Origin: Fluviicola sp.
GTDB taxonomy: Bacteria; Bacteroidota; Bacteroidia; Flavobacteriales_D; Crocinitomicaceae
Length of the DNA stretch: 64,000 nt
NCBI GenBank assembly: GCA_029866325.1
Contig: JARWZO010000029.1
Coordinates: forward strand, 124,001 to 188,000
Direction: 5' to 3'
Shown here: one piece after another, positions 25,755 through 35,404 of the stretch
Layout of the letters: each line of letters opens with the position of its first letter
Numbering within the stretch: the first letter of the stretch is position 1
The notes under the pieces: generated by a model
Databases searched by the model: none
What the model was told of the DNA's origin: nothing
The model's input: only the letters and a program-made list of their open reading frames with translations
Position numbers and translations under genes: made by a program

Positions 25755-27695
25755 ATGAACGCACTTTATTTTTACCTCTTTTTAATAGTCCTTCACCCCT
25801 ATCTTGCAATGTGGTGGAAGAGTTTCGAACGTTTGGGTTATGCTTCATGGAAAGCCATGATTCCTGGATTGAACTACTTCTATGTTTTCAAAGCAGGTGC
25901 TAAAAAACCGTGGTGGTGTTTGTTGATGTTGTTTCCGGGAGTTCACATTGTAATGTGGATGGCTGCTAATGTAAGTTACATTCGTCGTTTCGGATACTTT
26001 ACCATTACTGATACGGCACAGGGAATTTTCTTCCCTTACCTGATTTTATGGAAAATTGCCAACGATCCGCAATTAACGGCTATTCCCGAAACCAACTGGG
26101 CGAATCCGAAAGATGTAAACATTCGTGCCAACGGTGATCATTTGGTGTTGTTTTTATCCTTGCCGATTATCGGTCATGCTGTCGCAATGACCTTAAGTTT
26201 CCGTTCCACCAAAATCGGTAAAAAATCGAAATTCAAAGAATGGGGTGATTCTATTCTCTTCGCATTGGTTGCAGCCAGTATCATTCGTACCTACGTATTC
26301 GAACCGTTCCAAATTCCGACCGGTTCCATGGAAAAAACGTTGTTGGTAGGCGATTTCTTGTTTGTCAACAAATTGGCTTACGGACCTAAAGTTCCGGTAA
26401 CTCCTCTTTCGTTTCCATTGGTGCACAATACCATTCCGTGGATCAATATTCGTTCGTATTCAACCATCGAAAAATGCTCATACACACGACTTCCTGGGTT
26501 CGGAAAGGTGGACAGGTACGACGTGGTGGTTTTCAACTACCCTTCGGGTGACGTTACAATCTTTGACCCACGTGTTCCGGATGGTTTGATGGGACATGAT
26601 TATCATGTGATCCTGCTTGATGAAGCATATTATTTCTACAATATGTCGATGACGAATATCGAAAAACAAGGAAAACAAAGCGAAATCAGTGAACGTGTTC
26701 TTGCAGAATATCGTAAACAGGGAATCTCGGATGATTCACTTGCTAAAATGAGTGAAACCCTCAACACTAAGATTAGTGATGAATTCAACGAATACATGTT
26801 AGGTAAATTTATGCGTGATATGAGTCCTTGGCTCAAAATGGCATACGAATCCATGGCTAATGAGCATATAACCTATAGTCGAAGTCAGGCTGGAGAACCG
26901 CCAATTGAGCATTTTGGATTATTGTACCGTCCGGTAGACAAACGCGAAAACTACATCAAACGCTGCGTAGGTATTCCGGGTGATTGGTTGGAAATTAAAC
27001 GCTCTGTGCTTTATGTGAATGGCAAACCTGCAGAAGTAGCTCGTTACCAGAATATGGGATATGACGTGAGTGGTGATTTGAAAGAAATCAAGTATCATTT
27101 ATTGAACAAAGAAGAAGAAGAAGGTGGATATGGTTATGTTAATAAAAGTGATTACTATTTAGATGGTAATGGGAATTTGTCCCGCATATTTTTAACTAAG
27201 GAAAAATTTCAGCGTTTCAAAAAGGATTTCCCGCATGTGAAACTGGATACAGTTTCCGAATTGCAGTACAGCGATCAAAAAGGCTACTATCCTAGTTCTG
27301 TTGACAAATTCACCAACATGCACTACTTCCCGAACGATCCGAATATAAACAATACGGTGTCTGATTTCACGAAGTTTCAAATTCCGGCAAGAGGAATGAC
27401 AGTAAAACTGACCAAGAAGAACATTGCTTGGTACAGACGTATTATCACAGCTTACGAAGGACACAAACTCAAAGAAACAAAAACAGAAATCTTTATCGAC
27501 GGTAAAAAAGCGACATCGTATACCTTTGCCATGAATTATTACTGGCTTATGGGAGATAACCGCAACAATTCTACCGATTCGCGTTTCTGGGGCTTTGTGC
27601 CCGAAGATCACATCGTAGGTCGTGCATCAATTGTGTGGTTCCATAGTGGAGCACATGGTATTCGTACCGATCGTATGTTCAAGGCAATCGAGTAA
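25755..27695 (+). CDS. lepB: Signal peptidase I, long Bacteroidota form
   Basis: 646 residues, about twice the E. coli length. Several hydrophobic segments precede residue 175. The catalytic Ser lies in [18 protein letters not shown] near 190; the catalytic Lys region is [16 protein letters not shown] near 397; the C-terminal box [19 protein letters not shown] is near 600. About 200 residues separate Ser and Lys, and another large insertion lies between the Lys box and the C-terminal box. This layout is known for Bacteroidota LepB. It removes signal peptides from exported proteins in the inner membrane. Its stop codon overlaps the next start by 1 bp. Confidence 0.93.
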   Translation: MNALYFYLFLIVLHPYLAMWWKSFERLGYASWKAMIPGLNYFYVFKAGAKKPWWCLLMLFPGVHIVMWMAANVSYIRRFGYFTITDTAQGIFFPYLILWKIANDPQLTAIPETNWANPKDVNIRANGDHLVLFLSLPIIGHAVAMTLSFRSTKIGKKSKFKEWGDSILFALVAASIIRTYVFEPFQIPTGSMEKTLLVGDFLFVNKLAYGPKVPVTPLSFPLVHNTIPWINIRSYSTIEKCSYTRLPGFGKVDRYDVVVFNYPSGDVTIFDPRVPDGLMGHDYHVILLDEAYYFYNMSMTNIEKQGKQSEISERVLAEYRKQGISDDSLAKMSETLNTKISDEFNEYMLGKFMRDMSPWLKMAYESMANEHITYSRSQAGEPPIEHFGLLYRPVDKRENYIKRCVGIPGDWLEIKRSVLYVNGKPAEVARYQNMGYDVSGDLKEIKYHLLNKEEEEGGYGYVNKSDYYLDGNGNLSRIFLTKEKFQRFKKDFPHVKLDTVSELQYSDQKGYYPSSVDKFTNMHYFPNDPNINNTVSDFTKFQIPARGMTVKLTKKNIAWYRRIITAYEGHKLKETKTEIFIDGKKATSYTFAMNYYWLMGDNRNNSTDSRFWGFVPEDHIVGRASIVWFHSGAHGIRTDRMFKAIE

Positions 27696-28300
27696 TGGCG
27701 GTAGTATTTCCGACGGCTTACTTCGGGAGTATTGCTTATTTTCAGCAGGTTTTGCAGCACGAAAGTGTTACCGTTGAGGTTTGGGATACCTTTCCGAAGC
27801 AAACATTTCGGAACCGCTGTGTGATTCTTGGTGCGCAAGGTCCGTTGAGATTAACCCTCCCTGTTGAAAAACCGAACGGTTCAAAAACCTTGACCAATGA
27901 TGTTTTGGTGGTAGAAAGCGACGACTGGCGCAACAATCATTGGCGTGCCATCAAAAGTGCGTACGCTGCTGCCCCCTATTTTGACCATTATTCCCGCGAA
28001 ATAGAGGCATTGATTTTCACACGTGAACGAAATTTGGCAACCTACAATCGGCTGATAACAGAAACCATTGCGGGTTTATTCGATCATTCGATAACCATGG
28101 AGTGCACCACGGATTATTTAACTACATCAGACAACACTCCCGATTTCAGGACCGTTGATTTTGAAAGCACCGATATTAGTGGCTTCATTAGTATTCCTTA
28201 TACACAGGTATCATTTCAAGAATCGAATTTTCATAAAAACCCTTCTATTTTGGATCTCTTGTTTTGTGACGGACCGATGGGAAGACTTAAATTAACGTGA
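27695..28300 (+). CDS. WbqC family protein
   Basis: 201 residues. The N-terminal block VVFPTAYFGSIAYFQQVLQH and the DDWRNNHWRAIKSAYAAAPYFDHY segment are hallmarks of the WbqC-like family (PF08889), found in polysaccharide loci and next to lepB in Bacteroidota. The family is suspected to act in surface-sugar biosynthesis, but the reaction is not known. TAATG coupling (1-bp overlap) with lepB indicates one operon. A missing signal peptide suggests a cytoplasmic location. Confidence 0.88.
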   Translation: MAVVFPTAYFGSIAYFQQVLQHESVTVEVWDTFPKQTFRNRCVILGAQGPLRLTLPVEKPNGSKTLTNDVLVVESDDWRNNHWRAIKSAYAAAPYFDHYSREIEALIFTRERNLATYNRLITETIAGLFDHSITMECTTDYLTTSDNTPDFRTVDFESTDISGFISIPYTQVSFQESNFHKNPSILDLLFCDGPMGRLKLT

Positions 28301-28396
28301 GTTCGCTAAATTTTAGTTGGTAATACTGATTTAAGCGCAGGATAATAATTTCTTGATTTTTTTCTCACATAGTAGTTTTTATTTCAAAAAATAATT

Positions 28397-28480
28397 TACC
28401 TTTGAACTGATTTAGGTGGTTAGGTTAGGTTGATTAGTGAATGGAGTAAGGACGCCCGTCTTTGCTCCATTCGCCTTTTA
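28397..28480 (+). ncRNA. Candidate small RNA with -7 box and terminator hairpin
   Basis: TACCTTTG (28397-28404) matches the -7 consensus. About 7 nt later begins a short non-coding stretch with the tandem GGTTAGGTTAGGTT, ending in a strong hairpin: GAATGGAG (28439-28446) pairs with CTCCATTC (28465-28472) and a GAC/GTC inner stem closes a GCCC loop; CCTTTTA follows. No ORF is present. The -33 box is weak. The hairpin could instead be the late terminator of the lepB-wbqC operon, whose stop is 139 bp upstream. The rest of 28301-28396 shows nothing else. Confidence 0.4.
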
Positions 28481-28506
28481 TAGCAACTCGTGCCTCGCGA
28501 TTTTGG

Positions 28507-28646
28507 ATGTTGAATTTTGAATGCTTAATTGGATTATCCTCTTAACTAAAGTCCTGCCCTCTTTCTTTAAACTCGTTGTTGTTCCCTGAAATCGACAACT
28601 AACCTGTCATTCAATTCAACATTAAGAATTAAGCATTCAACATTAA
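28507..28646. repeat. Inverted-repeat element (AATGCTTAAT type)
   Basis: Left arm ATGTTGAATTTTGAATGC at 28507-28524 continuing to 28530; right arm (28622-28646) carries AATTAAGCATTCAACATT. The right arm includes the stop codon of the minus-strand gene ending at 28643. Related to elements at 7923 and 56179. Confidence 0.7.
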
Positions 28647-30013
28647 TTATCAGTGAGCGGATCCCCATCCAACACTTTTACTTTTGGAAATTCAACAGGC
28701 ATTTTTTCTGTCCACAAATACTTTTTCTGTGCGGTTTCAAATTCGCGATAGGTGTAATAAATCTTGTTGGAACGCACCATTATTTTTTCGGGATATTTGA
28801 AGTGCAGCGGAATGGTTTCTTTTGTTTCGCCGGTAACTAAATCAAGGCGTTGCAGATAGTATTGTCCGACCTTTTCGTAGACCACATATACCTGACCGGT
28901 AGTCTGATCCTGCAACAAAAGCTTCTTCCACCCTGTTTGTTTGGGTTGCAGGTGATAAAAAATTGGAACGCTGTCCATTACATCGCCCATTTCGTTGAAG
29001 CGGAATAGCAGGTTTTTGTAATGATCAAACAAAAATAGCGTATCATTTCGCTTGAACAGCGGTGCGTACAATTCTTTGTAATAAATCGATTGCGTGAAAT
29101 AACTTGCTCCAACCCAAATTTCGGCATCGATTCCGGTTTCGTTTTCCATTTCTTTGGCCCATAGCTTGGTGCGCACATCCACCCATTTGTATTCGGAACG
29201 GTACAATTCCATCATGAGTTGATCTTCGACCTGCGCAATTTTACGGTAAGAAGAGTCAACCAAATCGTAGGTAAAGTAATCGAACGCCGGGTAATCCGGG
29301 TTGTAATTGGAAAAGTAGTATTTGCTCACCGAAGTATCTACAATTGGTGCAATGTAGGTCATAAAGTAGTTCTTTTCTACACCTCCGATAAACACTTCAT
29401 TTCCGTTTGCTGTAATCCCGTAAACGTTTTTATCCGTTACCAGATGCGGATTTCCGCGGTAATCACGAATCAATTCCTGCCCCAGTTCATTTTCACCAGC
29501 CGGAATTTTGGATTGCACTTTATCACCGTCATAGAGGTACAATTCGGTTCCTTTTTTCTTGTTTTTGGCGTAGGTTAACAACAAATAACGATCATCGGGT
29601 AAGATTTCAAAATCGTCTACCGAAACACGATCAGATTCAAAAATCTTTCTTGGCACTCCCACCGGATAAATCACCACTTCATCGATGTTAGACGACTTTT
29701 GAAACAGCAAAAAAATCGTCACTTTAAGTGTATCACGGTTCAGGTTTTTTGCAGGCAACTCTTTCACTTCATCAGCATAGGCTACATGTTCGCAAAGAAT
29801 ACGTAAATCTTTTTTGTCAGCAATATTCACATAGGCGTAACCTTGGTTATTGGTGTACACCTTATTCAGTCTCACTGAATCGGCAAAAACGGAAATGGAG
29901 GCATACCGAACCGGATCCTGATTGCTTTTATCGATTGCATAGATTTTCAATACGGTTTGTGATTGAGTAAAACCGGTGATGATAAGAGCCAGGAAAAAAA
30001 GTGCGGTTTTCAT
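28643..30013 (-). CDS. Secreted protein with N-terminal carboxypeptidase-regulatory-like domain
   Basis: 456 residues from the ATG at 30013, which places the signal peptide (MKTALFFLALIITGFTQSQ) at the N-terminus; the ATG at 30076 would prepend 21 unlikely residues. Residues about 20-105 resemble a CarboxypepD_reg-like beta-sandwich (YAIDKSNQDPVRYASISVFADSVRLNKVYTNNQGYAYV, quoted from KSNQDPVRYASISV). The remaining ~350 residues form repeated beta strands of propeller character (YLLLTYAKNKKKGTELYLYDG, LFLFDHYKNLLFRFNEMG). No T9SS tail is seen. Probably periplasmic or outer-membrane-associated; function unknown. Confidence 0.72.
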   Translation of the reverse strand: MKTALFFLALIITGFTQSQTVLKIYAIDKSNQDPVRYASISVFADSVRLNKVYTNNQGYAYVNIADKKDLRILCEHVAYADEVKELPAKNLNRDTLKVTIFLLFQKSSNIDEVVIYPVGVPRKIFESDRVSVDDFEILPDDRYLLLTYAKNKKKGTELYLYDGDKVQSKIPAGENELGQELIRDYRGNPHLVTDKNVYGITANGNEVFIGGVEKNYFMTYIAPIVDTSVSKYYFSNYNPDYPAFDYFTYDLVDSSYRKIAQVEDQLMMELYRSEYKWVDVRTKLWAKEMENETGIDAEIWVGASYFTQSIYYKELYAPLFKRNDTLFLFDHYKNLLFRFNEMGDVMDSVPIFYHLQPKQTGWKKLLLQDQTTGQVYVVYEKVGQYYLQRLDLVTGETKETIPLHFKYPEKIMVRSNKIYYTYREFETAQKKYLWTEKMPVEFPKVKVLDGDPLTDN

Positions 30014-30059
30014 GGGAAACGTTTTATGCCTTTGAGATGCATCGCATGTGCAAATTCCA

Positions 30060-30088
30060 TAAAAAAAGAGGCTCATTACAAGCCTCTC
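30060..30088 (-). terminator. Intrinsic terminator of ilvE
   Basis: On the minus strand AGAGGCT-TGTAATG-AGCCTCT is followed by seven T. It lies 20 bp after the ilvE stop. Confidence 0.88.
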
Positions 30089-30107
30089 TATTTTAATCGA
30101 TTGATTA

Positions 30108-31175
30108 TCAAACTTTCAAGGTCCAACCGAAGGTATCTTCAATTTTTCCTGCTTTGAGGTCATTCAGGTAATCGTATACGCGGTTCGAGAAGGTTCTTCC
30201 TTCAACCGGTGGTAAAATCAAATCACCGTCGCGGTAACCGATTTTCACGATATGTGCGATTGTTGCTGCGGTTCCTGCACCGAAAGCTTCTGTAAGCGTT
30301 CCGTTTTTATTGGCTTCCACAATTTCCTTTACGGAAACCTTGCGTTCTTCAACCGGGTATCCCCAATGTTTTGCCAAATCGAGCACGCTGCGTTTGGTTA
30401 CACCACGTAGAATGGTATCACTTTCTTCAGAAGGGGAAATGACAACTCCATCGATCACCAATACAATGTTCATTGTACCGGATTCTTCAATGTATTCGTG
30501 GGTTTTACCATCGGTCCACAACAATTGGTGGTAGCCGTTTTTCTGACCGATACGCGCCGGAGCCAAAGCTGCACCGTAATTACCGGCTACTTTTGCACGA
30601 CCTACTCCACCAACGGAGGCACGCGTATAAAACTCCTCGATTTTCACATTTACCGGTTCGCTGTAATAAGCGCCCACAGGACATGTAAAAATCACAAAAC
30701 GATACGTTTCAGAAGGTTTGATGCCGATAAATTCATCGGTTGCAAACATAAACGGACGAATGTAGAGCGAATATCCTTCTTTGGAAGGAATCCAGTTACT
30801 TTCCACTTCTACCATTTTGCGCACCAATTCCACGAAAATATCTTCGGGGATAGGCGGCATACACATGCGTTCGGCAGATTCGATGAAGCGCTTGGCATTC
30901 ATATCGGGGCGGAAAATCAATAAATCTCCATTCACTGTTTTATTGGCCTTCATTCCTTCAAAGATGGACTGACCGTAGTGAATAGCAGACATTGCGGGGT
31001 GCATTGCTATTGGACCAAAAGGAATGATCTCAGCATCTTGCCAAGCACCATCTTTATAATCCATTACCAACATGTGATCGGAAAACACTTTTCCGAATGG
31101 TAAATTCTCCCAATCAACAGCGTTGATTTTTGACTCTTGAACGGGAGTTACCTTAATAGCTATTGTTTGTAACAT
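30108..31175 (-). CDS. ilvE: Branched-chain amino-acid aminotransferase
   Basis: 355 residues from the ATG at 31175 (MLQTIAIKVTPVQESKINAV). It is a class IV PLP enzyme that transfers the amino group between glutamate and leucine, isoleucine or valine. The PLP Lys lies in GVGRAKVAGNYGAALAPA near residue 195; GTAATIAHIVKIG near 315 and IRPFMFATDEFIG are typical. The length fits the larger BCAT type. Upstream on the minus strand TTG-n20-TATATTCG gives a reasonable promoter. It ends at a strong terminator, so it is monocistronic. Confidence 0.93.
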   Translation of the reverse strand: MLQTIAIKVTPVQESKINAVDWENLPFGKVFSDHMLVMDYKDGAWQDAEIIPFGPIAMHPAMSAIHYGQSIFEGMKANKTVNGDLLIFRPDMNAKRFIESAERMCMPPIPEDIFVELVRKMVEVESNWIPSKEGYSLYIRPFMFATDEFIGIKPSETYRFVIFTCPVGAYYSEPVNVKIEEFYTRASVGGVGRAKVAGNYGAALAPARIGQKNGYHQLLWTDGKTHEYIEESGTMNIVLVIDGVVISPSEESDTILRGVTKRSVLDLAKHWGYPVEERKVSVKEIVEANKNGTLTEAFGAGTAATIAHIVKIGYRDGDLILPPVEGRTFSNRVYDYLNDLKAGKIEDTFGWTLKV

Positions 31176-31439
31176 ATATTGATATCTCTCGCGAATATAC
31201 CGAAATAAGTTCACGATGTCAATAAATCACGGGTTACCAATGATTAATTTAAAACCGGTCTAAACCCGTTGTTTTGTGAAAGGATTCAAGGCGAGCGGGT
31301 TGAATGGTTGGGATTTTAACATCCCTTCATCATTATGAAAGGTCAATGTTACCTCCTTATAGAAGAATCGTTTCAATTCTCTGCACTGTGCCCTCATCTT
31401 TCCCAAATTCTCTATCTTCGTGACATTGAAAAAAAAACT

Positions 31440-32585
31440 ATGAAAACAACTCTCTTACTCCTTCTCTTCGTTGGAACAACAACCTTCCTCAACGCCCAAC
31501 TTTATTCAGGAAAAATCGGGAAATTCTCTATCTACCTGCAAGTTGATCCGGCTAGTGAGAACGGTGAAGTTTACGGTCGTTATTTCTATAATTCAGCCTG
31601 CGTTGATATTCCATTTGAGGGTAAAAAAACCGGAACAAAACTGACCTTCTATGCTGGGTCGTTTTTCAAGGAACAGGACCAAAAAGAAAAATTCAGTTTG
31701 GTATTAAAAGGAAGTAGTCTTAGCGGGACTTGGACTTACAATGGAAAATCGTTGAAAGTGGTATTGAAATCTATCAGTGAAAAAGCGATTGCGAATCCGT
31801 TTAAAAAGAATCCGTTTGTGAAAGAAAATACTTATTTCAACGGTTATGAACACCTGCGTTCGTCGCTCGCTTCGTTTGTGGCTTTGGATTCGTTTACCAA
31901 TCTCAAAAACGGCATTCAATTGCAGTGGTACAAAGAAAAACACTGGAATTCGGTGTTATTTCGTGTAACCAAAGGATTACCCCAAGCCACTATGACGTGG
32001 GTAAACAATTACATGGAAAGCGAACAACTGGGTGATTTTTGCAGCAGAGGAATGTGTGGCTTCGGAGAAGAATCAGAGTATTCAAGTGACTTGACTGACT
32101 ATTTTGTGAATGCTGATTTTCTTTCAACAAACATTCTTACAGCTTATTACTGCGGAGGCGCTCACCCCGACTTTAGTTCCCGAAAAACAATTCTCGATTT
32201 GAAAAATTTACGTGAATTAAATACGGAAGACATTCTTCAATTCAACGGAGTGGTTGATCGTAAAAGCGATGAAGATTACAACGAAGCTTGGTTCACCTAC
32301 CGAGAAGAAAGCTTTGCGCCAACCGTAATGGAACTGCTAAAAACTAACTACCCCGATCAGTTTATGGCTGAAGGAAATGAGGAAGAATGTGCTTACGACG
32401 ATCCTTCGGTTTGGAGTATAAGTGATGTAATGATTACCGAAAACGGATTGATGTTTAGCGCTTATTTTTACAGAGCCGCGCGATCATGTGATGATCCGGA
32501 ATGGGCTGTATTATCCTACTCACAACTTTCTGAATACCTGAATCCGGTTTATAAAAATGCATTGTTAAGCATCGGAAAACCGTAA
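31440..32585 (+). CDS. Secreted protein, DUF3298/RsiV-like C-terminus
   Basis: 381 residues from the ATG at 31440, which begins the signal peptide MKTTLLLLLFVGTTTFLNAQ; the more upstream ATG at 31335 would bury it. The N-terminal 130 residues are a small beta-domain (GKFSIYLQVDPASENGEVYGRYFYNSA, read in parts). The C-terminal part contains ILTAYYCGGAHPDFSSRK and LNTEDIL, reminiscent of DUF3298/RsiV-like extracellular domains. A GxxxC-type pattern and two Cys pairs suggest an extracytoplasmic location. It is followed by recQ after 14 bp. Confidence 0.7.
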   Translation: MKTTLLLLLFVGTTTFLNAQLYSGKIGKFSIYLQVDPASENGEVYGRYFYNSACVDIPFEGKKTGTKLTFYAGSFFKEQDQKEKFSLVLKGSSLSGTWTYNGKSLKVVLKSISEKAIANPFKKNPFVKENTYFNGYEHLRSSLASFVALDSFTNLKNGIQLQWYKEKHWNSVLFRVTKGLPQATMTWVNNYMESEQLGDFCSRGMCGFGEESEYSSDLTDYFVNADFLSTNILTAYYCGGAHPDFSSRKTILDLKNLRELNTEDILQFNGVVDRKSDEDYNEAWFTYREESFAPTVMELLKTNYPDQFMAEGNEEECAYDDPSVWSISDVMITENGLMFSAYFYRAARSCDDPEWAVLSYSQLSEYLNPVYKNALLSIGKP

Positions 32586-32599
32586 GTCCTTCCACATAA

Positions 32600-34486
32600 A
32601 TGGATAAAAGCCGCGAGATACTGAAACGAATTTGGGGATACGACAACTTCCGCCCATTGCAGGAAGACATTGTTGATGCCGCCATTTACGGAAAAGATGT
32701 ATTGGCTTTGCTGCCCACAGGTGGTGGTAAATCGATTTGTTTTCAAGTTCCGGGATTGGCCCGCGAAGGTATTTGCATTGTTATTTCACCGCTCATCGCC
32801 TTGATGGAAGATCAAGTGAGGCAATTGGTCAGTCGCGGAGTACGCGCAAAAGCCTTAACAAGTGGAATGTCTTACCGCGATATGGACATCACACTCGACA
32901 ACGCGCGCTTTGGTGGATTGGACTTTTTGTATGTTTCTCCCGAACGCATTCAGACACGTTTGTTTCAGGAACGGTTGAAACTCATGGAAGTTGGGCTGCT
33001 GGTAGTGGACGAAGCGCATTGTATCTCTGAGTGGGGACACGATTTCCGTCCGCCCTATTTAATGATCAATACCATTCGCGAAATTCACCCGCAAGTTCCG
33101 ATTATGGCAGTTACCGCCACGGCTACCGAACACGTGAAAAACGAAATCATCGAGCAACTGCATCTTCACCATCCGCAGGTATTTGAAGCACCGTTTGAGC
33201 GATCTAATTTGACATACGAAGTTTATCCTGTAGCCAACAAACCGGATGCGCTCTTGAAATTATGCGAACGCATGGCGGGTTATGTGGGAATTGTTTACTG
33301 TCAAACACGCCGCAGTGTAAAGGAAGTAATGAAATTGCTGATTTCGCAAAACATTAAAGCCAATATGTATCATGGCGGTATGGAACGCGAAGAGCGCTCT
33401 TTGGCATTGAATCAATGGCTTTCGGAAGAAACACCGATTATGGTGGCTACCAACGCATTCGGAATGGGAATTGACAAACCCAATGTGCGTTTTGTGGCAC
33501 ATTTTGAGATCCCGAACAATCCGGAAGCGTATTTCCAAGAAGCAGGAAGAGCAGGAAGAGACGGCCATCCGGCTAGAACATTTGCCTTTCTCGCGCCGAA
33601 TGATTTGGAGTTGCTCGAACAACGAATTGAAGCTCAGTTCCCGCCGATTGAAGAAATCAAGTTTGTATATCGGGCATTGTGCAATTTCTTGAAAATCGCT
33701 ATCGGTTCGGGCGATAACGAGACCTATCCCATCGATTTCCCCTTGTTTACAAAACGCTTCAAACTTGACCCCAAAGTGGTTTACCCAGCTCTAAAACTTC
33801 TGGAAATGAATGGCAACATTGTTTTTAGCGAAAATGCCATGCATCGTTCAAGGCTTAAAATCACGATCAACAATGCTCATTTGTACAGTTTTCAACTTTC
33901 AAATCCTACTGTAGACCCGCTGATCACTTTGATTTGTCGCACCAACAGTCATGTATTCGATGAATTTTGTGAAATAAACGAATGGCAATTTTGTAAGCAA
34001 CTGAAACTTTCAAAAGAAGCGCTTACCCAACAACTCGAGTTTTTAGAATCGCACGGAATCATTGATATCACTTGGAAAACGTCCAATCCGCTGGTGACTT
34101 TTTTACACGAACGCAAACCGGATGATTATTTGGAAATCAGTCCGGAGCATTATCTGTACCGCAAAGAACGGGCTTTTGTGCGCTTAAATGCCATGAAAGA
34201 ATTTGTGGAACGAGAAGAATGTCGACAAGTTCAATTGATCCGTTATTTCGGTCAGGAAACGGCTCCATGTGGCAAATGCGATGTCTGTAAACGTTCGAAT
34301 ATATTGGAGACGCCAGCAGATTTACCAAAACAAATCATGGAATTGTTTACCAAACCGCTTGCTCAGCGAGAGGTATTGATGCAATTTCACGAAAGCTTGC
34401 ATGAAGCGGTAAAAGATGCGTTAAAACAGCTGCTTATCGACGAACAAATCGTGTTTAATTCCGGGCGGTATTCGATTCGCCGGTAA
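32600..34486 (+). CDS. recQ: RecQ-family ATP-dependent DNA helicase
   Basis: 628 residues. Superfamily 2 motifs: Walker A LLPTGGGKSICFQVP near residue 38, DEAH box VVDEAHCISEWGHDFRP near 137, TATATEHVKNEI, and the helicase C-domain with ATNAFGMGIDKPNVRFVAH near 285 and EAGRAGRDGHPA near 313. The zinc-binding Cys set (ECRQVQLIRYFGQ, PCGKCDVC) is at about 537-567, much farther from the core than in E. coli RecQ, leaving a ~180-residue winged-helix-like insertion. An HRDC domain is not evident. It unwinds 3'-5' DNA in repair and recombination. Its 3' end overlaps the convergent S24 regulator gene by 32 bp. Confidence 0.92.
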   Translation: MDKSREILKRIWGYDNFRPLQEDIVDAAIYGKDVLALLPTGGGKSICFQVPGLAREGICIVISPLIALMEDQVRQLVSRGVRAKALTSGMSYRDMDITLDNARFGGLDFLYVSPERIQTRLFQERLKLMEVGLLVVDEAHCISEWGHDFRPPYLMINTIREIHPQVPIMAVTATATEHVKNEIIEQLHLHHPQVFEAPFERSNLTYEVYPVANKPDALLKLCERMAGYVGIVYCQTRRSVKEVMKLLISQNIKANMYHGGMEREERSLALNQWLSEETPIMVATNAFGMGIDKPNVRFVAHFEIPNNPEAYFQEAGRAGRDGHPARTFAFLAPNDLELLEQRIEAQFPPIEEIKFVYRALCNFLKIAIGSGDNETYPIDFPLFTKRFKLDPKVVYPALKLLEMNGNIVFSENAMHRSRLKITINNAHLYSFQLSNPTVDPLITLICRTNSHVFDEFCEINEWQFCKQLKLSKEALTQQLEFLESHGIIDITWKTSNPLVTFLHERKPDDYLEISPEHYLYRKERAFVRLNAMKEFVEREECRQVQLIRYFGQETAPCGKCDVCKRSNILETPADLPKQIMELFTKPLAQREVLMQFHESLHEAVKDALKQLLIDEQIVFNSGRYSIRR

Positions 34487-35285
34487 TCGTCCGTTTCAAA
34501 TCGAGCACTTCGCGCTGCAAATCTTGAATGGATTTTGACAATTGATGATCATCTATGCGCATTTCGGGTAATGTTGGCGAGATGTAGTTCACAAATTTCC
34601 ACACCTCCAACACATCGTTAATGTGCACGAAATAAGGTTGGTACATTGGGTTGGTGGAACACAATTCAAATGACTGCTGTGTAGAAATGTAATTGTTGAC
34701 AATCTTGAACACAATTCCATCATCTTTTGTAACAACAATGCAAGGTGTGGTACTGCGCAGACTTGCCCAGTTTTGAAGGTATTCACCAATGACATACGAA
34801 CCTTCATCAACCGGAGGCATCGAATCACCGATAATCGGAAACGAACGGTATTTTCTGTTTTTCGATAAAAATGGCAGACTAAAGGTCGGCAACACTTTCA
34901 GGTAATCAGGATCGGAATAACCGACTGTATAGCCAGCTCTGGCTTGCTGCGGAATCAATTCAATCAGTTCATCGTCGTGCTCATTGACCATTGAAGTAAG
35001 TACGCGTAAACGTTTTCCGTTCACATCTGCAAATACACCTGTTTCGATTGATTGCCATTCCAACTCGGAAAGCGTAGCGAAATCACGCGTCAATAATTGA
35101 TCCAAGGGAACAGAATAATAATTGCCAAGCGCCACCAACGTATCCAAACCAGGTTCGGCAATACCGTTTTCGTAACCGGAATAACTGCTTCGGGTTAAAC
35201 CCAAGTCGACAGCTACTTCTTCCTGCGATTTCTTCTTGTTTTTACGCAGCAGTTTCATGTTGTTCCCTAAAACCATATTGACCAT
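34455..35285 (-). CDS. XRE-type repressor with LexA/S24-like C-domain
   Basis: 276 residues. The N-terminal Cro/CI helix-turn-helix (MKLLRKNKKKSQEEVAVDLG, TRSSYSGYENG) is followed by a linker and a LexA-like peptidase domain with the candidate Ser in FPIIGDSMPPVDEGSY near 180 and candidate Lys in GIVFKIVNNY near 215. This arrangement is that of CI/LexA repressors, which can self-cleave during DNA damage. The convergent recQ neighbour suits a damage-response theme, but the regulon is unknown. An alternative start at 35276 (MVLGNNMK) is equally plausible. A TATATTTG -7 box lies at 35301-35294. Confidence 0.8.
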   Translation of the reverse strand: MVNMVLGNNMKLLRKNKKKSQEEVAVDLGLTRSSYSGYENGIAEPGLDTLVALGNYYSVPLDQLLTRDFATLSELEWQSIETGVFADVNGKRLRVLTSMVNEHDDELIELIPQQARAGYTVGYSDPDYLKVLPTFSLPFLSKNRKYRSFPIIGDSMPPVDEGSYVIGEYLQNWASLRSTTPCIVVTKDDGIVFKIVNNYISTQQSFELCSTNPMYQPYFVHINDVLEVWKFVNYISPTLPEMRIDDHQLSKSIQDLQREVLDLKRTITGESNTARN

Positions 35286-35293
35286 TTTTTAGT

Positions 35294-35301
35294 CAAATAT
35301 A
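35294..35301 (-). promoter_or_regulatory. -7 box of the XRE/S24 regulator
   Basis: Minus-strand TATATTTG matches TAnnTTTG. Its downstream edge is only 9 nt from the first possible ATG (35285), so the transcript would be nearly leaderless unless translation starts at 35276. Confidence 0.5.
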
Positions 35302-35366
35302 TGATTAATTTTTAATCTGAAATAAACCTAGAGGAAGATTTGTTGATTTTCAGGAAGGAAAGTGCC

Positions 35367-35404
35367 AAATTTCCAAATTTGCCATATGGTAAATTTGGAA
35401 ATTT
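35367..35404. promoter_or_regulatory. 38-bp near-perfect palindrome upstream of the regulator
   Basis: Centred between 35385 and 35386: AAATTTCCAAATTT, then CCATATGG core, then AAATTTGGAAATTT, with one mismatched position. It lies 82-119 bp upstream of the XRE/S24 start. It could be an operator or an intergenic hairpin. The rest of 35286-35511 shows only the -7 box. Confidence 0.65.
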
